Source: CAVUNY01 sp963768585
Lineage (GTDB): Bacteria > Chloroflexota > Anaerolineae > Anaerolineales > Anaerolineaceae
Direction: 5' to 3'
NCBI GenBank assembly: GCA_963768585.1
Contig: CAVYIF010000013.1
Coordinates: 372,001 to 436,000, forward strand
Length of the DNA: 64,000 bases
The notes under the pieces are model-generated. The model did not search any database. It was not told the DNA's origin and worked only from the letters and a program-made list of their open reading frames with translations. Shown here one piece after another: positions 26,926 to 35,440 of this stretch (position 1 is its first letter; every line of letters begins with the position of its first letter). A program made the translations under genes and the position numbers.

Positions 26926-27717
26926 ATGGAGACAATTTACCAGGCTGCTGCGCAGCTGCAATTGGACCATAAAGCGGGAACGTTATGTACGATTATCGAT
27001 AGCAGCGGTTCTACTCCACGCCATCAAGGCAGTAAAATGCTTGTTTTTGAGGATGGAAATTTTATTGGAACGGTCGGTGGTGGAGAGGTAGAAATACGCG
27101 TCATTCAGGAGGCCCTGGCGGCTCAAGAAGATGGTAAAACCCGTCTCTTGAAGTATAGTATGGTAGATCCCAAACAAGGGGATCCTGGGGTGTGCGGGGG
27201 GACGCTGGAGGTTTATGTGGAACCGATTTTGCCAGATCCGTTAGTACTTATCATCGGTGGCGGCCATGTTGGGAAAGCGGTTGTTCATCTGGCAAAATGG
27301 ATGGGTTTTCGGGTGGCTGTTTCTGATGATCGGACAGAGTTCTGCAATAAAGAAGCAAACCCAGATGCTGATGAATTCTATCCGGTATTGATGGAAGACC
27401 TATCCAAACATTTAAAGTTTAACAAACAGACCTTTATCATTCTCACGACACGAGGTGCAAATGTTGATATTAACGGTTTGCCCAATTTATTGGACCAACC
27501 CTTTGCATATCTGGGGATCATTGGGTCGAAAAGACGCTGGGCGGTGACCCAAAAAGCACTTCTTGAAAAAGGGATTTCTGCTGAAAATTTGGCGAGAGTC
27601 CATTCACCTATCGGGTTAGAACTAAATGCCGAGACGCCAGAAGAAATTGCTGTCAGCATCATGGCTGAAATTCTTATGCTCAAAAATAATGGTACAGGGA
27701 AGAGCATGAAAGCTTAA
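26926..27717 (+). CDS. xdhC: XdhC/CoxI family Mo-hydroxylase maturation factor
   Basis: Binds the molybdenum cofactor, protects it and promotes terminal-ligand insertion before transfer to the hydroxylase. The N-terminal XdhC domain has CTIIDSSGSTPRHQGSKM and TVGGGEVE with GDPGVCGGTLEVYVEP. The C-terminal Rossmann domain has LVLIIGGGHVGKAVVHLA, then GIIGSKRRW and HSPIGLELNAETPEEIAVS. The ATG at 26926 is preferred because GGAG lies 8 bases upstream. The ATG at 26920, which forms an ATGA overlap with the pyrophosphatase stop, sits only 2 bases from that site. It has 263 residues and lies between the two Mo-hydroxylase gene sets, so it could serve both. Confidence 0.94.
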   Translation: METIYQAAAQLQLDHKAGTLCTIIDSSGSTPRHQGSKMLVFEDGNFIGTVGGGEVEIRVIQEALAAQEDGKTRLLKYSMVDPKQGDPGVCGGTLEVYVEPILPDPLVLIIGGGHVGKAVVHLAKWMGFRVAVSDDRTEFCNKEANPDADEFYPVLMEDLSKHLKFNKQTFIILTTRGANVDINGLPNLLDQPFAYLGIIGSKRRWAVTQKALLEKGISAENLARVHSPIGLELNAETPEEIAVSIMAEILMLKNNGTGKSMKA

Positions 27718-27731
27718 TTTTGGAGATTGTT

Positions 27732-29144
27732 ATGTGGCAAGAATACATCAATGTCGCTACACTGGATGAAGCGGTAAAAATTTTAAATTTCAAAGGTGAA
27801 AAGGCCAGAATCGTTGCTGGAGCGACGGATCTGATCCTGGAAATGGAGCGTGGCGTCCGGCAAGGAATTGAGACCCTGGTGGATATAACACGAATTTCCG
27901 GATTGGACCAGATCTCCCTGGACGAAGATGGATGGATTCATCTGGGCCCGATGGTTACCCACAACCATGTGGTTGCTTCCAACCTTTTACACCAACACGC
28001 ACTACCTTTGGTTCAGGCAGCGTGGCAAGTTGGTTCACCTCAAATTCGCAACCGGGGCACGATCGCTGGTAATTTGATTACTGGCTCACCTGCGAATGAT
28101 ACGATCACACCACTTATGGCTCTGGAAGCCGAAGTAGTTTTACGCTCAACAAGCGGTGATCGAATTGTTGGATTAAATCAATTCTATCAAGGGGTTAGAA
28201 AGACGGTCATGCATCCGGATGAAGTAATGATCGAGATCCGGTTCCCGGCTTTAAAGGAACATCAAAAAGGGGCTTTCTTAAAGTTGGCATTGCGTCAAGC
28301 ACAGGCAATCTCAGTGGTCAACGTGGCCTGTATTCTTTCGATCAACCAGGGACTGATTCAGGATGTCAGGATAACCATGGGGTCGGTTGCCCCCACCATT
28401 ATTAACGCTACAAAAGCTGAACAATTCCTGATTGGAAAATCTTTAGAACAAAATAATATTCGAGAAGCTGCCGATTTTGCTGCGGCAGAGGCAAAACCGA
28501 TCGATGACGTTCGTGGGTCGGCAAATTACCGCGCAGAAATGATTCGGGTTGCCTGCCAGCGTGTTTTAGAACAAATCGCAGGCCTGCGTCAGGTCATATC
28601 CGTTCCTCAAGATCCGGTATTACTCTGGGGGCACTCTTCAAAATCAGAACCCATTGGGAAGAGTTATATCGACCAATCACATCCGATCGAAACGACGATC
28701 AATGGAAAACCATATACATTTCATTCCGGGCAAGGAAAGAGTTTACTCCGTTTGCTGCGCGAAGAAGGGCATTTAATTGGCACCAAAGAGGGCTGCGCGG
28801 AGGGTGAATGTGGGGCTTGCACGGTATACCTCGATGGGAAAGCTGTAATGAGCTGTCTCGTTTTGGCACCACGGGCACATCAGGCCCAAATAACTACCAT
28901 CGAAGGCCTGGCCCAAGGCGACCATTTGCATGCCCTTCAGCAAGAATTCATCAATGCTGGCGCCGTACAATGTGGCTACTGCACACCGGGTCTGATCATG
29001 TCCGGAGCTAAACTGCTGGAAGAAAAACCTCACCCAACCCAAGAAGAAATTCGCCAATCGATTACTGGTAATTTATGCCGGTGTACAGGTTATTATAAAA
29101 TTATTCAAGCCTTTGAAATGGCAGCGAATCAAGGAGGTTCGTGA
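27732..29144 (+). CDS. fused FAD-binding and 2Fe-2S subunit of a second molybdenum hydroxylase
   Basis: A 470-residue electron-transfer subunit. Residues 1-285 are the CoxM-type FAD domain with canonical AGATDLILEMERG and RNRGTIAGNLITGSPAND. Residues 315-470 are a CoxS-type double 2Fe-2S domain with GCAEGECGACTVYLDG, CGYCTPGL and LCRCTGYYKI. This FAD-then-FeS order is found in some xanthine dehydrogenase XdhA-like small subunits, though in most the FeS part comes first. The ATG at 27732 is selected for GGAG at a spacing of 6. The stop TGA overlaps the ATG of the next small membrane protein. Its Mo partner is the frameshifted gene at 29549. Confidence 0.92.
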   Translation: MWQEYINVATLDEAVKILNFKGEKARIVAGATDLILEMERGVRQGIETLVDITRISGLDQISLDEDGWIHLGPMVTHNHVVASNLLHQHALPLVQAAWQVGSPQIRNRGTIAGNLITGSPANDTITPLMALEAEVVLRSTSGDRIVGLNQFYQGVRKTVMHPDEVMIEIRFPALKEHQKGAFLKLALRQAQAISVVNVACILSINQGLIQDVRITMGSVAPTIINATKAEQFLIGKSLEQNNIREAADFAAAEAKPIDDVRGSANYRAEMIRVACQRVLEQIAGLRQVISVPQDPVLLWGHSSKSEPIGKSYIDQSHPIETTINGKPYTFHSGQGKSLLRLLREEGHLIGTKEGCAEGECGACTVYLDGKAVMSCLVLAPRAHQAQITTIEGLAQGDHLHALQQEFINAGAVQCGYCTPGLIMSGAKLLEEKPHPTQEEIRQSITGNLCRCTGYYKIIQAFEMAANQGGS

Positions 29145-29518
29145 TGTCTAAATATAACCAACGTCAGGCTCCGCTTTCAAAAGATTCACAGATGTATCCA
29201 AAAATCCACCCAATCTGGCGGGGAATCGGATTCTTGCTGATGATTATGGCACCCATAATGGCCTTTGCAGCGACACAAATATTCCTTGTCGAGAATGCGA
29301 AGGCAAACTGGGTCCAAATTCCGCCATCTTTCATCGTGGAGTGGCCGCAGGATCCATTAATCCTGGTCAAAGTGATTTCTACGCTTTTTATCTCTTTGGT
29401 GTTTATGATTATTCTTCAGTTTGTTTATTTTGTGATCATGCGCCTTATCGCTCCCCCGCGATATGGTCCGTATGATGTTCCCCCAGTAGCCTATAAAGGA
29501 AAACCATACAAGCGATAA
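29144..29518 (+). CDS. small two-helix membrane protein inside the Mo-hydroxylase operon
   Basis: An unrecognised 124-residue protein with two strong hydrophobic helices (about residues 30-50 and 76-102) joined by a 25-residue polar loop (ENAKANWVQIPPSFIVEWPQ). Both termini are polar and probably cytoplasmic. The tail is Pro/Tyr-rich with positive charge (PPRYGPYDVPPVAYKGKPY). The ATG is at a TGATG junction with the FAD/2Fe-2S subunit behind GGAGG. It sits between the electron-transfer and Mo subunits of the same enzyme, so it could be a membrane anchor or a link to the quinone pool. That is a context inference only. No haem-ligating histidine pair is evident. Confidence 0.8.
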   Translation: MSKYNQRQAPLSKDSQMYPKIHPIWRGIGFLLMIMAPIMAFAATQIFLVENAKANWVQIPPSFIVEWPQDPLILVKVISTLFISLVFMIILQFVYFVIMRLIAPPRYGPYDVPPVAYKGKPYKR

Positions 29519-29548
29519 GAACCTCCATCTGAGGAGTAAAGGAATTTT

Positions 29549-31781
29549 ATGGCATTTGTCGGAAAATCAGTCGCTCGTCTGGATGTAGTGGGTAAAGTCA
29601 AAGGAGAAACCCTCTACCCAGGGGATTACAATTTCCCTGACCAGGCGTATATGAAAGTATTGTTTGCCCAACACCCGCATGCGGTAATTCGGAATATTGA
29701 CACGTCGCAAGCCGAAAATATTCCAGGTGTTTTGGGGGTTTTTACGTCTAAAGATGTGCCTGTCAACGAATTTGGTTTAATAGCCCCGGACCAACCGGTG
29801 CTTTGCGGCCCTTCGTATAAGCCGTTCACGGAACGAGTCCGGTTTATCGGCGACAAAGTTGCGATTGTCGTGGCCGATAGCGAAGAAATTGCTGCCGAGG
29901 CATGCAAAGCGATTGTTGTAGATTACGAAGATTTGCCCCGCATAACCGACCCCTTACAGGCCATGCAGCCCGAGGCGTTTTTGCTCCACCCGGACCTTGA
30001 AAGCAACATTTTCTGTCATTACAGGATCCGAAAAGGAGATACCGCCGAGGCATTTAAAAGCGCAGATGTGATTATCGAGGATGTATATAAAACCCCCGTT
30101 CAAGAGCATGCCTATCTTCAGCCTGAAGCGGGGATCGGTTATCTGGACGAGGAAGGACGAATTACGGTAATTGTTGCCGGGCAATGGGTTCATGAGGACC
30201 AGGAACAAATTGCGCATGCATTGAATGTACCCCTTGATCGAATTCGCGTGATTTATCCTGCGATCGGTGGCGCATTTGGTGGTCGAGAAGACATGTCGGT
30301 CCAGATTATTCTGGCTCTGGCAGTGATGCGATTGCACGCTCGTGGGATCGACCGACCAATTAAGATTGTTTGGAGCCGAGAAGAATCATTAATCGGACAT
30401 CATAAGCGCCATCCTTTTCACATTCGCGCAAAATGGGGCGCTCGCAAGGACGGAAAAATAATCGCCGCCGAAGTAGATCTGGTTGCTGACGGCGGTGCGT
30501 ATATGTTTACTTCGACAAAAGTGCTGGGAAACGCGACGTTGATGTGCACCGGGCCATATGAGATCCCTAACGTCAAAGTCGATTCTTACGCAGTTTATAC
30601 CAATAATATTCCTAATGGCGCTTTCCGTGGGTTTGGTGGGCCCCAGGGCGCCTTTGCGGCCGAACTCCAAATGGACAAACTGGCCAGAGCCCTGGATATT
30701 GATCCGGTTGAATTACGAATGCGAAATATCCTGCACGAAGGTTCTGAACTGTCGGTGGGCACCCCCTTGCCTGAAGGCGTCAGCATCCAACAGGTTTTAG
30801 AAAAATGCGCAACCGCCGCCGGCTGGGAAAATGGATCAAATGGTTGGTTCCAGAAATCACCAATAACGGCACAAAAAACTGATCCGGAAATTGTTCGCGG
30901 TTTAGGTCTGGCGTGCGGCTTTAAAAATGTGGGATTCTCATTTGGCGCCCCAGAACAATCCACCGCTAAGATTGAATTATATGGGGCCGCTGAAATTGAA
31001 CGCGCTGTTTTATACCATGCAGGTGCAGATGTAGGCCAGGGGGCGCATACGGTCTTTGCACAGATGGCAGCCGAGGCGCTTGGCTTGCCGATCGAAAAGC
31101 TCGAGCTGGTTGTATCGGATACCGCGCTCACCGGTAATTCGGGCAGCGCTTCTGCTTCGCGCATGACCTTTATGGCAGGTAATGCTATCCGGGGTGCAGC
31201 CAGACTGGCCCTTGAAAAGTGGAAAGATGAAGAACGCCCGGTGATAGCCACGTTTCAATACCGGCCGCCTAAAACGACGCCTTTAGATCCCCAGACGGGA
31301 AAATCTGAGCCAAATTTTGCTTATGGTTATGTGGCTGAAGCCGTTGAAGTTGAGATCGATACTGGAACCGGTGAAGTTAAAATTTAATAAAGTGATCTGC
31401 TCGAATGATGTTGGCAAAGCGATCAATCCACAGCAGGTAGTTGGTCAAATTGAAGGAGCAGTTGTTCAGGCTGCGGGATATGCATTAATGGAGAATTTCG
31501 TACAGAAGGATGGAAATGTTTTCACAAAGGGCCTGTCCACCTACCTGATCCCGACTGTGTTGGATATTCCAGGAGAAGTTCAATCAATCGTTCTGGAATA
31601 TGCAGATCCCATAGGCCCTTATGGCGCCCGGGGAATGGGCGAAATGCCTTTCCTGGTGCTTACACCAGCAATCGTTTCAGCATTTCACCAGGCAACCGGG
31701 GTCTGGCTCAACGAATTTCCATTAACCCCTGAGCGTGTTCTGCGGGCTCTCGGCCGCCTTAATGAGGCTAGTTCCTCCTAG
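29549..31781 (+). CDS. molybdenum hydroxylase large (Mo-pterin) subunit, frameshifted
   Basis: The catalytic subunit partnered with the 27732 gene. The first frame runs 612 residues to a stop at 31387. The remaining C-terminal domain continues in another frame to 31781. Removing one T from TTT at 31383-31385 restores E-V-K-I-N-K-V-I-C and gives a 743-residue protein of normal length. Motifs are intact: YPAIGGAFGGREDM, NGAFRGFGGPQGAF, GADVGQGAHTVFAQMAAE, AINPQQVVGQIEG and the catalytic Glu in ARGMGEMP. The FRGFGGPQG form is xanthine-dehydrogenase-like, whereas the first enzyme has YRGYGVPQG. The break may be a sequencing error in a short T run. Confidence 0.88.
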
Positions 31782-31789
31782 AACTCATT

Positions 31790-32605
31790 ATGGCATTTCT
31801 TGTTGTAATACGCGGCGGTGGGGACCTGGCGAGTGGTGTTGTCGTGCGGCTCGTACGCGCGGGGATACGCGTTGTGATTACTGAACTCCCTCAGCCTTTA
31901 GCGGTTCGACGTTCTGTTTCCTTTGCTCAAACTGTTTACAGCCAGGAAGTTGAAATTGAAGGCATCCGGGCTCAATTAGCCTTAAGCATGGAAGACCTGC
32001 CCGGTCTTTTCGCAGAAGACATTGTTCCAGTTTTAGTTGATCCCCAGGCAACCTGCCTGGAAGTGCTGCATCCGAAGGTAGTGGTAGATGCTCGGATGCG
32101 AAAACGTTCTCCTGAATTGGCTTATCCAGCAGAATGGTTCTCCATTGGATTGGGGCCAGGTTTTATAGTAGGAGAAAATTGTGATGCGGCCGTTGAAACC
32201 AAACGCGGTCACTTTTTGGGCAGAGTTTACTGGCAGGGGGCGCCCGAGCCAGACACAGGAAAGCCTGAATCAGTGGAAAACCGGGAAAGTGAGCGGGTAA
32301 TCCGCGCCCCTGAAACCGGCCAGCTGGAAACCCTTGTTGAAATTGGTGAAATCGTGGTCGAGGGCGCACCGTTAGCCAGGGTTGGAAATATCACTGTTCA
32401 TGCCCGATTTCCTGGTATCATTCGTGGGATGTTAAGGGGTGGGTTATTCGTCCGCCAGGGAATGAAAATTGGTGATCTCGATCCACGGAATGACCCTAAA
32501 TACTGTACGATGGTTTCCGATAAAGCACTGGCGGTCGGCGGGGGCGTTATGGAGGCTATTCTTTCCAGGACAGAATTTCGGGATAAGTTATGGTCCGGCC
32601 TTTAA
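31790..32605 (+). CDS. yqeB: YqeB (EF2563) family selenium-dependent Mo-hydroxylase accessory protein
   Basis: A 271-residue protein of the EF2563 family, annotated in other genomes as a selenium-dependent molybdenum hydroxylase system protein. The diagnostic N-terminus is VVIRGGGDLASGVVVRLVRAG, with WFSIGLGPGFIVGENCDAAVET in the middle. The tail resembles a biotinyl/lipoyl-like barrel (VIRAPETGQLETLVEIGEIV). The family is thought to help make or insert the labile selenium ligand of the Mo centre. The chemistry is unproven. It overlaps the next gene (yqeC-mocA) by 16 bases. Its presence is the main sequence evidence for selenium in this operon. Confidence 0.88.
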   Translation: MAFLVVIRGGGDLASGVVVRLVRAGIRVVITELPQPLAVRRSVSFAQTVYSQEVEIEGIRAQLALSMEDLPGLFAEDIVPVLVDPQATCLEVLHPKVVVDARMRKRSPELAYPAEWFSIGLGPGFIVGENCDAAVETKRGHFLGRVYWQGAPEPDTGKPESVENRESERVIRAPETGQLETLVEIGEIVVEGAPLARVGNITVHARFPGIIRGMLRGGLFVRQGMKIGDLDPRNDPKYCTMVSDKALAVGGGVMEAILSRTEFRDKLWSGL

Positions 32606-33948
32606 ACTTAAAAAATGCACTTGGCCTGGACGCTTTGCCGCGATTGGCCGCGGTTGGCGCAGGAGGCAAAACGACCTTCTTAATGCAATTAGCCAGAGAA
32701 TTTGCTCCGGATGTGCTTCTCACGACAAGTACTCATTTAGCGGTTGAACAGGCTGCCCAGGCCAATACACATATTATTCTCCATTCGCAAGAAGAAATTA
32801 CAGCAATTTTTAAAAAAGGCATCCACGGTATCACTTTAATCACCGGGGACGAAGTTGGAGAAGGACGTTTAGCTGGATTACCGTTAAAATGGCTGAATCA
32901 GATCGCTCATCTGGCGGATCAAGCCAACCTGCCACTGCTGGTTGAAGCAGACGGTTCGCGCAGATTACCCCTAAAAGCACCGGCTTCCCACGAGCCAGTC
33001 CTTCCAACCTGGGTAAGAGAGGTTGTGGTCTGTGCCGGATTGAGTGCGATCGGTGCGTCAATCGACAGCAGGCATGTTCACCGTCCGGAAATATTGGCAA
33101 AACTGGCTCACCAGGAAATTGGTAGTGCAGTAACTGCGAAAACGATAACAACTGTTTTGATGGATGCAGCCGGCGGATTGAAAAATATTCCACCCAATGC
33201 TAAAAAGATTGCCCTTCTAAATCAGGCGGATGATGAATTGCGTGAAGCTGCCGGCGGACAAATCGCTCGAGATCTGATCAGCATATATGACAATGTTGTA
33301 ATCACCAGCTTATCCGATATGACTGCACCAGTTAAGGGGGTTTATGCACCGACAGCCGGCATTATTTTGGCTGCGGGAAAATCAGACCGGTTTTTTGGCG
33401 AGCAAAAAGTTTTACTAGATTGGTTCGGTGAACCGTTTGTGCGGCAAGTCGCCCTGACGGCTTTAAACGCAAATTTAGACCCGGTATTTGTAATTGCCGG
33501 TGCGGAATTTGATGCGATCAAGCAAACTTTAGCAGGTCTGCCAGTGGTTGTACTGGAAAACAAGGATTGGGAAACCGGACAAAGTTCTTCCATTCGAACA
33601 GGCGTAAGAAATTTACCTGGCAGAGTACGGAGCATCATTTTTCTGCTGGCAGACCAACCTCAGGTGACCAGAACCATGCTAACCGCACTGATTGAGGAGC
33701 ACCGCCAGACAGCTGCTCCCATCATTGCGCCCCTTGTAGAAGACCGGCGCGCGAATCCGGTGCTGTTTGACCGGGTTACATTCAAACATTTATTGGCCCT
33801 GCAAGGCGATACAGGCGGCAGGTCCGTATTTTCGAAATATCAGGTTGATTATCTGATATGGCTGGACAGGCTGATGATCTTCGATGTGGATACCCAGGAA
33901 GATTATTCACGCTTGCTGACGGCGTATGGAGCCAGATATGATCCGTGA
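32590..33948 (+). CDS. fusion of YqeC selenium-hydroxylase accessory protein and MocA-type cytidylyltransferase
   Basis: A 452-residue two-domain protein. Residues 1-255 are YqeC, with a P-loop in VGAGGKTTFLMQLA, TTSTHLA, LVEADGSRRLPLKAP and HVHRPE. Residues 256-452 are a MobA/MocA nucleotidyltransferase, with GIILAAGKSDRFFGEQKVLL, LENKDWETGQSSSIRTGV and LLADQPQVT. YqeC is a recognised companion of selenium-dependent Mo hydroxylases. MocA adds CMP to the molybdopterin for xanthine-dehydrogenase-type enzymes. In most bacteria these are separate genes. The end of the frame overlaps the next, independent mocA copy by 11 bases, so the cluster encodes two MocA-like domains. Confidence 0.9.
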   Translation: MVRPLNLKNALGLDALPRLAAVGAGGKTTFLMQLAREFAPDVLLTTSTHLAVEQAAQANTHIILHSQEEITAIFKKGIHGITLITGDEVGEGRLAGLPLKWLNQIAHLADQANLPLLVEADGSRRLPLKAPASHEPVLPTWVREVVVCAGLSAIGASIDSRHVHRPEILAKLAHQEIGSAVTAKTITTVLMDAAGGLKNIPPNAKKIALLNQADDELREAAGGQIARDLISIYDNVVITSLSDMTAPVKGVYAPTAGIILAAGKSDRFFGEQKVLLDWFGEPFVRQVALTALNANLDPVFVIAGAEFDAIKQTLAGLPVVVLENKDWETGQSSSIRTGVRNLPGRVRSIIFLLADQPQVTRTMLTALIEEHRQTAAPIIAPLVEDRRANPVLFDRVTFKHLLALQGDTGGRSVFSKYQVDYLIWLDRLMIFDVDTQEDYSRLLTAYGARYDP

Positions 33949-34567
33949 ACCGGTTGTGATCAGCGCAGTCATTCTGGCTGCCGGTGCTTCGCGCAGGATG
34001 GGGCAGCCGAAAATGCTGCTTCCCTGGGGAGATACCATCGTGATCCAAAAAGTGGTTTCGACCTTATTGGAAAGCGGTGTTTCGCACCCGGTGATGGTTA
34101 CGGGCAGATCCGCCGAAAGAATAAAACAAGTTATCCGGACCGGTTCAATCACCTGGACGCATAACCCGGATTTTGAAAATACGGAAATGCTTAAATCTCT
34201 GCAAATTGGGATGCGCCGGTTGCCGGTGTTTGCGTCTGCTTTTTTGATTGTATTGGGGGACCAACCGCAGATTGAAACTTCAATCATTAGGCAAATCATC
34301 GCTGAGTTCAAGACAAAGCATTCGACGATAATAATCCCCAGCTACCAGTTCCGACGAGGTCATCCCTGGTTGGTGAGTTGAGCCTTGCTGCCTGAACTGC
34401 TGGCGCTGCCCGAGGAGGCCACTTTGCGCCAATTCTTAAACGCACACTCTGATGAAATAACTTATCTCAACGTGGACACGCCGTCCGTTTTAATGGACCT
34501 GGACACTCCAGCAGATTACGAACAGCAAAAACCACCGGGTACAATCGAGAATCCAGATGAGTATTGA
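33938..34567 (+). CDS. mocA: MocA-type molybdenum cofactor nucleotidyltransferase interrupted by an in-frame TGA
   Basis: A second MocA-like protein. The ATG at 33938 follows GGAG by 6 bases and overlaps the preceding stop. The frame reads VILAAGASRRMGQPKMLLPW, PVMVTGRS, LIVLGDQPQIE and RRGHPWLVS, then a TGA at 34379-34381. It continues in the same frame with ALLPELLALPEEATLRQFL and the terminal VDTPSVLMDLDTPADYEQ to TGA at 34565. Both halves align with a normal MocA of about 208 residues, and the position usually holds Arg. A C-to-T or A-to-T change of an Arg codon, or a base-call error, explains it. Selenocysteine is unlikely because no conserved Cys is expected there. Confidence 0.82.
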
Positions 34568-35416
34568 AAACGGAATCCTGGTATGGAAGTTATCGCCTCA
34601 GAATTCAGAGCTGGCTATCAGCAAATACAACCTGGAAAATCCAGTGAATTCTCTGGATGAAGCCTCAAAATTTCTACCTGGTGGGGCCTACACAACTCTA
34701 CGAACGTACTCACGCACAAAAGTAATGCGTATCGCAGATCATTTTCTGCGGCTAAAGGAGTCGGCACAAAGAGTAAACCCAGAATTTCATCCAAAAGTTG
34801 CTTTGCTCAGACAGCCATTAAAGCAAATCCTTCACGCAAGCCCCTTCGCCGAGGCACGTCTTCGGGTCACGCTTGATCTCGAAAATGAACCCGGCTGCTT
34901 TTACGCAACCCTGGAAGAACTGCAAACGCCGCCTGCTCAAGCCTATGAGGAAGGTGTATCGGTCATTTCACATAGGATGCAGCGCGATAACCCAAAAGCC
35001 AAATTGACGAATTTTTTGATCACTGCTGCAGAATACCGTTCGCAGCTTCCGCAAGGCGTGAATGAAATGCTCATGGTTGATCAAAATGGCATTTTATTGG
35101 AAGGATTAAGCAGTAATTTTTACGGGGTTAAGGGGGAGCCATTTGGACGGTTGAGGAGGGTGTGCTCCCTGGCATCACAAGAGGGGCAGTATTGGAAATC
35201 GCCGAACAGAATCAATTTCCGGTAAATTTCGAAGGTATAAAAATTTTCGAAATTGAGTCCCTGGAGGAATGTTTTATCACCAGTGCCAGCCGGGGAGTGC
35301 TGCCCGTGGTCCAAATCGACGAAACGGTTATCGGCAGTGGCGAACCAGGAAAATTGAGCCGGCAATTAATGCAGCTTTTTACCCATTGGGTAGAAAGGAC
35401 TATCGAAGAAATCTAA
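34557..35416 (+). CDS. class IV PLP-dependent aminotransferase/aminodeoxychorismate lyase, frameshifted
   Basis: A fold-type IV PLP enzyme (branched-chain aminotransferase, D-amino acid transaminase or PabC group). The first frame (34557-35225) holds the catalytic Lys in NPKAKLTNFLITAAEYR and NEMLMVDQNGILLEGLSSNFYGVKG. Then frame is lost at the G run 35132-35136. With one more G the sequence continues G-G-A-I-W-T-V-E-E-G-V-L-P-G-I-T-R-G and ends at 35416, giving 286 residues. The C-terminal half (ECFITSASRGVLPVVQID) is well conserved. The ATG overlaps the mocA stop by 11 bases. It is the last plus-strand gene of the array, and its metabolic role there is unclear. Confidence 0.85.
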
Positions 35417-35440
35417 GCCTGATAAATCTGCTTGAACAAC

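Noticed and set aside
30595..31251. A 218-codon open frame antisense to the Mo subunit
   Set aside because: It is opposite conserved Mo-pterin domain sequence, shows no family motif and is explained by codon bias of the sense gene.
31317..31781. A separate small Mo-subunit gene
   Set aside because: The frame is the continuation of the upstream gene's C-terminal domain. A one-base correction joins the two into a normal-length protein, and its first residues precede the break point only by reading the wrong frame.
34379..34381. TGA inside mocA read as selenocysteine, given the selenium-related operon
   Set aside because: MocA has no conserved Cys at this position, selenium-dependent Mo hydroxylases use a labile selenium ligand rather than selenocysteine, and I saw no obvious selenocysteine-insertion hairpin just downstream. 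A nonsense mutation or base error is simpler.
35162..35416. A stand-alone gene for the C-terminal part of the aminotransferase
   Set aside because: The sequence is the natural continuation of the upstream aminotransferase after a one-base G-run shift and contains no independent start signal.
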